Of a DNA stretch of 15,239 bases, positions 14,242 through 15,239 are shown piece after piece. The stretch's first letter is position 1. Each line of letters begins with the position of its first letter. The notes beneath the pieces were generated by a model. It ran no database searches. It had not been told where the DNA came from and saw nothing but the letters and a program-made list of their open reading frames with translations. Both the position numbers and the translations under genes were made by a program. Origin of the DNA: an uncultured Caryophanales bacterium (GTDB lineage: Bacteria > Bacillota_I > Bacilli_A > RFN20 > CAG-826); NCBI GenBank assembly GCA_947303105.1, contig CAMYXQ010000010.1, positions 1 to 15,239 on the forward strand, given 5' to 3'.

Positions 14242-14919
14242 ATGGCAAAGAAATTGATATTCTCATTCCTAAAAGGGATCCTTGCTGGGCTCGCGATCGG
14301 GGTCGGCGGTTTCCTGTATGTCATCATGTGCTACGCCGTCCCAGGCGAATTCGGCAAGATCCTCGGCTCCTTGTTATTCGCGGTCGGCCTCTTCACCGTC
14401 TGCACCTTCCAACTATCGCTTTATACCGGCAAGATTGGCGTCGTTTTTGAAGGCCGGCAGACAAAAGACTTCTATTGGTCCTTGCCCATCATGCTGATTG
14501 GCAACGCGATCGGCGCGGTCGGGCTCGGCTATGTCTGCTTTGCCATCTTCCGCAACACGTCGGTGATGGACACCATCGCCGCCATCAACGCTTCGCGTTT
14601 GGCTTTGGCGACATTCGAGAATTACTTTGTGATCGCCCTTAAGGCGTTCCTCTGCGGCTTCTGCGTTTATATGGCGGTCAAACTATTCTCGCTGAACCGG
14701 TTAAAACCGGTTGGCATCCTCTCGTTGGTCGCCTTCGTGTTTATCTTCGTCTACTGCGGATTCCAGCACTGCATCGCCAACATGTTCTATTTCGGATTCG
14801 GGAATTCATTCCCCGCCGAAGCGTTCATCAATTTGGCGTTATGCATCGTCTTCAATTCATTTGGGCCGATCATCGGGGTCCTTATCTTCAAGATGATCGA
14901 CAAGGCAAAGGCAAAATAA
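14242..14919 (+). CDS. Formate/nitrite transporter (FNT) family channel, short form
   Basis: A 225-residue membrane protein with about six helices. FNT signatures are present: LYTGK (60-64) at the first half-helix break, GNAIGA (87-92), KAFLCGFCVYMAV (134-146), and GFQHCIANM (173-181), whose His176 corresponds to the central pore His of FocA. FNT proteins are homopentameric channels for formate, nitrite, hydrosulfide or lactate. The anion here is not certain; formate is plausible in a fermentative anaerobe. It is about 50-60 residues shorter than FocA, mostly at the N-terminus and loops, but no frameshift is seen. GAGGAG lies 9 bases before the ATG. The gene is sandwiched between the GT-C-like gene (3-nt gap) and trmL (0-nt gap), implying one transcript without obvious functional relation. 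Confidence 0.85.
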   Translation: MAKKLIFSFLKGILAGLAIGVGGFLYVIMCYAVPGEFGKILGSLLFAVGLFTVCTFQLSLYTGKIGVVFEGRQTKDFYWSLPIMLIGNAIGAVGLGYVCFAIFRNTSVMDTIAAINASRLALATFENYFVIALKAFLCGFCVYMAVKLFSLNRLKPVGILSLVAFVFIFVYCGFQHCIANMFYFGFGNSFPAEAFINLALCIVFNSFGPIIGVLIFKMIDKAKAK

Positions 14920-15239
14920 ATGGCACATATCCACGTCGTTTTGTTAGAACCGGAAATTCCTCAGAATACCGGGAACATCGCCAGGACCTGCGCGGCCACG
15001 GGTTCGTCTTTGCATCTGATTGAGCCCCTTGGCTTCAAAATCGATGACCGTTCTTTGAGAAGGGCCGGTTTGGATTACTGGGACAAACTAGATGTCCACG
15101 TCTATGAGAACATCGAGGACTTCTATAAGAAGAATCCCAGGGCGGATATTTATTACTTCTCCAAGAAGGCCCACCACGTCTACACCGATGTCGCTTATCC
15201 TAAAGAGGTTTATCTCATGTTCGGCAAAGAGACGAAGGG
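14920..15239 (+). CDS. trmL: tRNA (cytidine(34)-2'-O)-methyltransferase, 5' part
   Basis: The first 106 codons of a SPOUT-class methyltransferase that 2'-O-methylates the wobble base of tRNA-Leu isoacceptors using SAM. The N-terminal sequence VVLLEPEIPQNTGNIARTC, then LIEPLGF, RAGLDYWDKL and the start of the knot motif MFGKETK, are the YibK/TrmL signature. The ATG follows the FNT stop directly (TAAATG), and only a weak AAAGG-like ribosome binding site is present, so coupling is likely. The gene runs off the right edge; the remaining one-third, with the rest of the SAM-binding knot, is outside. No defect is visible in the part present. Confidence 0.95.
   Translation, partial: MAHIHVVLLEPEIPQNTGNIARTCAATGSSLHLIEPLGFKIDDRSLRRAGLDYWDKLDVHVYENIEDFYKKNPRADIYYFSKKAHHVYTDVAYPKEVYLMFGKETK

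Noticed and set aside
1..15239. Mobile elements, CRISPR repeats, tRNA or rRNA genes, defence islands, TGA-as-Trp code
   Set aside because: No transposase, integrase, direct-repeat array or RNA-gene pattern was found; TGA ends several genes and all genes are ordinary chromosomal functions.

Overview
The window is about 15.2 kb of densely packed bacterial DNA, fairly GC-rich by eye (not computed). It uses the standard code: TGA is a stop for nrdD, nrdG and the glycosyltransferase, and Trp is TGG. The gene set is class III (oxygen-sensitive) ribonucleotide reductase, radical-SAM activase, formate/nitrite-type channel, membrane pyrophosphatase, CsoR-controlled copper exporter and lipid-type GT4 glycosyltransferase. 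This suggests a strictly or facultatively anaerobic, fermentative member of the Bacillota or a relative. That placement is inference from gene content only. No RNA genes, insertion sequences, CRISPR arrays or phage genes were seen.

Layout. (1) 1-2349, plus strand: the 3' part of nrdD, whose protein ends in a glutaredoxin-like domain, overlaps a thioredoxin-reductase-like flavoprotein that lacks the usual NADPH-binding residues. (2) 5888-2350, minus strand: a copper operon csoR-copA-nrdG with a clear CsoR-type operator inside its promoter. Its last gene, the class III RNR activase, meets the flavoprotein gene tail to tail with no gap. The 3' end of copA encodes a CopZ-like metal-binding domain with its own in-frame ATG and ribosome binding site. 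(3) 8355-5891, minus strand: a GT4 glycosyltransferase and trpS overlap by 4 nt and end at a good terminator. (4) 9797-8409, minus strand: a MATE exporter. It is divergent from (5) 9977-12118, plus strand: a K+-dependent-type membrane pyrophosphatase with its own promoter and terminator. The 179-nt divergent region carries two inverted repeats sharing a TTCAC core. (6) 12160-15239, plus strand: a large multi-pass protein resembling GT-C-type/PTPS-related membrane proteins, a short FNT channel, and the 5' part of trmL, all tightly spaced.

How they may work together. NrdD, its fused redoxin, the flavoprotein and NrdG look like one anaerobic dNTP-synthesis module: NrdG installs the glycyl radical, and the flavoprotein could re-reduce the fused redoxin, which would reduce NrdD. 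The activase gene sits in the copper-response operon instead of beside nrdD in the same transcript. That links copper stress, which attacks Fe-S proteins, to an Fe-S enzyme needed for DNA synthesis. The remaining genes are housekeeping or envelope functions: membrane energetics, drug/cation export, membrane glycosylation and tRNA charging and modification.
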